The notes beneath the pieces are model-generated. The model was not told the origin of the DNA and searched no databases. It saw only the letters and a list, made by a program, of their open reading frames with translations. DNA of 5,535 nt. Origin: an uncultured Verrucomicrobiota bacterium. Its GTDB lineage: Bacteria > Verrucomicrobiota > Kiritimatiellia > RFP12 > UBA1067. Where the stretch lies: the NCBI GenBank assembly GCA_946543025.1, contig CAMNLN010000243.1, positions 1 to 5,535 on the forward strand, read 5' to 3'. Position 1 is the first letter of the stretch. Each line of letters starts with the position of its first letter. Shown here piece by piece: positions 4,436 through 5,535 of this stretch. A program made the position numbers and the translations under genes.

Positions 4436-5519
4436 TGCGAAGCAGCTCCGAGGCGACGATCGAATCGTCTGAAGAAGAACTGACGAGCCGTTCGCGCACC
4501 TGCAGCATCCGATAGCGCGCGAGGCGCAGCTCGCGCAAGGTGAATTGGCGGGCATTGGCGGCGCCGCGCTTGACGAGCCACGGCGTCTTTCCGGCGGCAG
4601 GGCCCACGCCGGCGGCGTTCAGGTCCTCGGCCGCCTGAGGCGGCAGGTCGCGTGCCCAGGTGCCGTAGGGCGTGAGCCAGCCGTTGTCGAGCGCGTCGCG
4701 GTAGACGATCAGCTCCCGGAAGAACTTCTCGGCCACGGTGGCCAGCAGCATGCCGAAGCCGCTCTTGCCCTCGAAGTTGGCGAGGGTGGCGACGAGCTTG
4801 GCGGGATTGCGCTGGGCAAGGGCGTCCGTGATCTCCCACAGCTCCGGCTCTTCTCCGCCGACGGAAGAGACGGCGGCGATGTCGTCTTTCGTGACGACGT
4901 CGCGCTCCGCGCCGAGGTAGGTGCGCATCTTGGCAAGCTCGGAGACGACGACGCGGGTATCGGTGCCGACCTTGGCGATGAACGCGGCGTCCGCACCGGG
5001 CGCGAAGGAGAGCTTCTCCTCGGCGGCGAGATCGGGGAGGCGGGAGAGGGCGGACTCCTGCCGGTCGCGGCTCTTGCCGCCGCCGCCGAATTCCACCACT
5101 TGCGCGAAGCCTTTGAAGGTCTTGGCGAAAATGCTCGTCTTGAGAAGCTTCGTTGCGGTGATGACGAGGAACTGGTTGCCGGGAAGGGGATGTGAGGCGA
5201 GCTCCTCGGCGAACTTCCGGAGGGCGTTGCTTACGGCCTCGGTCGTCTTGCCGTTGCGGCCGCCGCCGGGCAGAAAAGAGACGCCGCGCCACCACGTGAG
5301 CTTGACGGGGTCGAGGAAGGGGGGCGTCTGGACGGACGCGCGGCAGGCGGCGAGCGAGGCGAGCTGCGCCTCTTCGTTCTGGGCGTCGCCGGAGACCGTC
5401 TCGACGGCGCTGCCGCGCAAGTCGACAGGAACGGCGGCCTCGACGATCTTGCGGGCCGTCGCCTCGGCGAGGTAGTCGTCCTCGCCCACGATCAGATGGA
5501 TGTTTGCTGGTGCTGGCAC
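4398..5519 (-). CDS. holA: DNA polymerase III delta subunit (clamp-loader wrench)
   Basis: The product is 373 aa, slightly longer than the usual 330-350. Delta is the clamp-loader subunit that pries open the beta sliding clamp. Supporting segments in family order are IHLIVGEDDYLAEA at 7-20 (the normal N-terminus of a P-loop-less AAA+ fold), QTPPFLDPVKLTWWRG at 64-79 where the family has its 'LFG..R.V' stretch, the GTDTRVVVSELAKM helix at 185-198 (family 'GxDxRxLxxELEKL'), then EPELWEITDALAQRNPAKL at 224-242, and a helical collar domain to the end. There is an inserted glycine-rich loop near 85-90. The start is the GTG at 5519: it gives the expected distance to GEDDYL and no other start codon lies nearby. 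It has no Shine-Dalgarno but a -10-like box 7 nt upstream. The 3' end overlaps the sirtuin gene by 38 bp. Confidence 0.88.
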   Translation of the reverse strand: MPAPANIHLIVGEDDYLAEATARKIVEAAVPVDLRGSAVETVSGDAQNEEAQLASLAACRASVQTPPFLDPVKLTWWRGVSFLPGGGRNGKTTEAVSNALRKFAEELASHPLPGNQFLVITATKLLKTSIFAKTFKGFAQVVEFGGGGKSRDRQESALSRLPDLAAEEKLSFAPGADAAFIAKVGTDTRVVVSELAKMRTYLGAERDVVTKDDIAAVSSVGGEEPELWEITDALAQRNPAKLVATLANFEGKSGFGMLLATVAEKFFRELIVYRDALDNGWLTPYGTWARDLPPQAAEDLNAAGVGPAAGKTPWLVKRGAANARQFTLRELRLARYRMLQVRERLVSSSSDDSIVASELLRIIVRPPARPTRK

Positions 5520-5526
5520 GCCGACT

Positions 5527-5535
5527 ATTCTACCA
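5527..5535 (-). promoter_or_regulatory. Putative extended -10 promoter of holA
   Basis: The minus strand reads TGGTAGAAT (TGn plus TAGAAT), the same hexamer as the mrp -10. Seven bases separate it from the GTG at 5519, so initiation would fall at the start codon and the message would be leaderless. The -35 region lies outside the window, and an upstream gene reading into holA cannot be excluded. Confidence 0.4.

Noticed and set aside
4366..5295. Second minus-strand open frame within holA (309 codons)
   Set aside because: An Arg-rich translation in a shifted frame of a clear holA gene; no domain.

Overview
The window is GC-rich, tightly packed bacterial DNA with six complete genes and one truncated gene. 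Coding regions overlap or nearly touch, and only two short AT-rich gaps interrupt them (about 115-214 and 2182-2327). Codon use is uniformly GC-rich, and I see no sign of recent insertion: no transposase, integrase, tRNA, rRNA or CRISPR array. The mix suggests a Gram-negative organism, possibly of the Planctomycetes-Verrucomicrobia-Kiritimatiellota group: a Tat-exported aldolase-family enzyme, an AraC/cupin regulator of the sugar-locus type, and a Sec-secreted protein whose mature N-terminus begins with a 'YTWTG...GKWS' pattern like those of repeat-rich secreted proteins in that group. This placement is an inference from gene style, not a demonstrated identity.

Layout. Minus strand, 1-114: the first 38 codons of a secreted protein with its own Shine-Dalgarno and a putative extended -10 promoter. 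Minus strand, 215-2181: a two-gene unit in which an AraC-family regulator (2181-1258) overlaps by ATGA a Tat-signal-bearing enzyme of the dihydrodipicolinate synthase / N-acetylneuraminate lyase family (1261-215). Its active-site sequence is closer to the sialate-lyase branch than to true DapA. Plus strand, 2328-4435: a probable operon of mrp (Fe-S cluster carrier ATPase), vsr (very-short-patch-repair endonuclease) and a sirtuin NAD-dependent deacylase. mrp and vsr overlap by one base, and the sirtuin follows after 21 bases. Minus strand, 5519-4398: holA, the clamp-loader delta subunit, whose 3' end overlaps the sirtuin gene tail-to-tail by 38 bp.

How the parts may work together. The AraC regulator and the exported aldolase probably form a sugar- or sialic-acid-responsive module. 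A pair of near-identical 16-bp direct repeats lies in the next gap, just upstream of the secreted-protein promoter; this is a candidate binding site for the neighbouring AraC protein. The mrp-vsr-sirtuin-holA half is housekeeping in flavour (Fe-S assembly, mismatch repair, deacylation, replication). The less expected points are the vsr gene with no visible Dcm partner and with an arginine at a usually His/Asp active-site position, and a recurring TGnTAnAnT promoter box. That box lies only 7-8 nt before the start codons of the AraC gene and holA, suggesting leaderless transcripts. I found no clear new multi-gene system; the strongest leads are the direct-repeat operator candidate and the leaderless starts.
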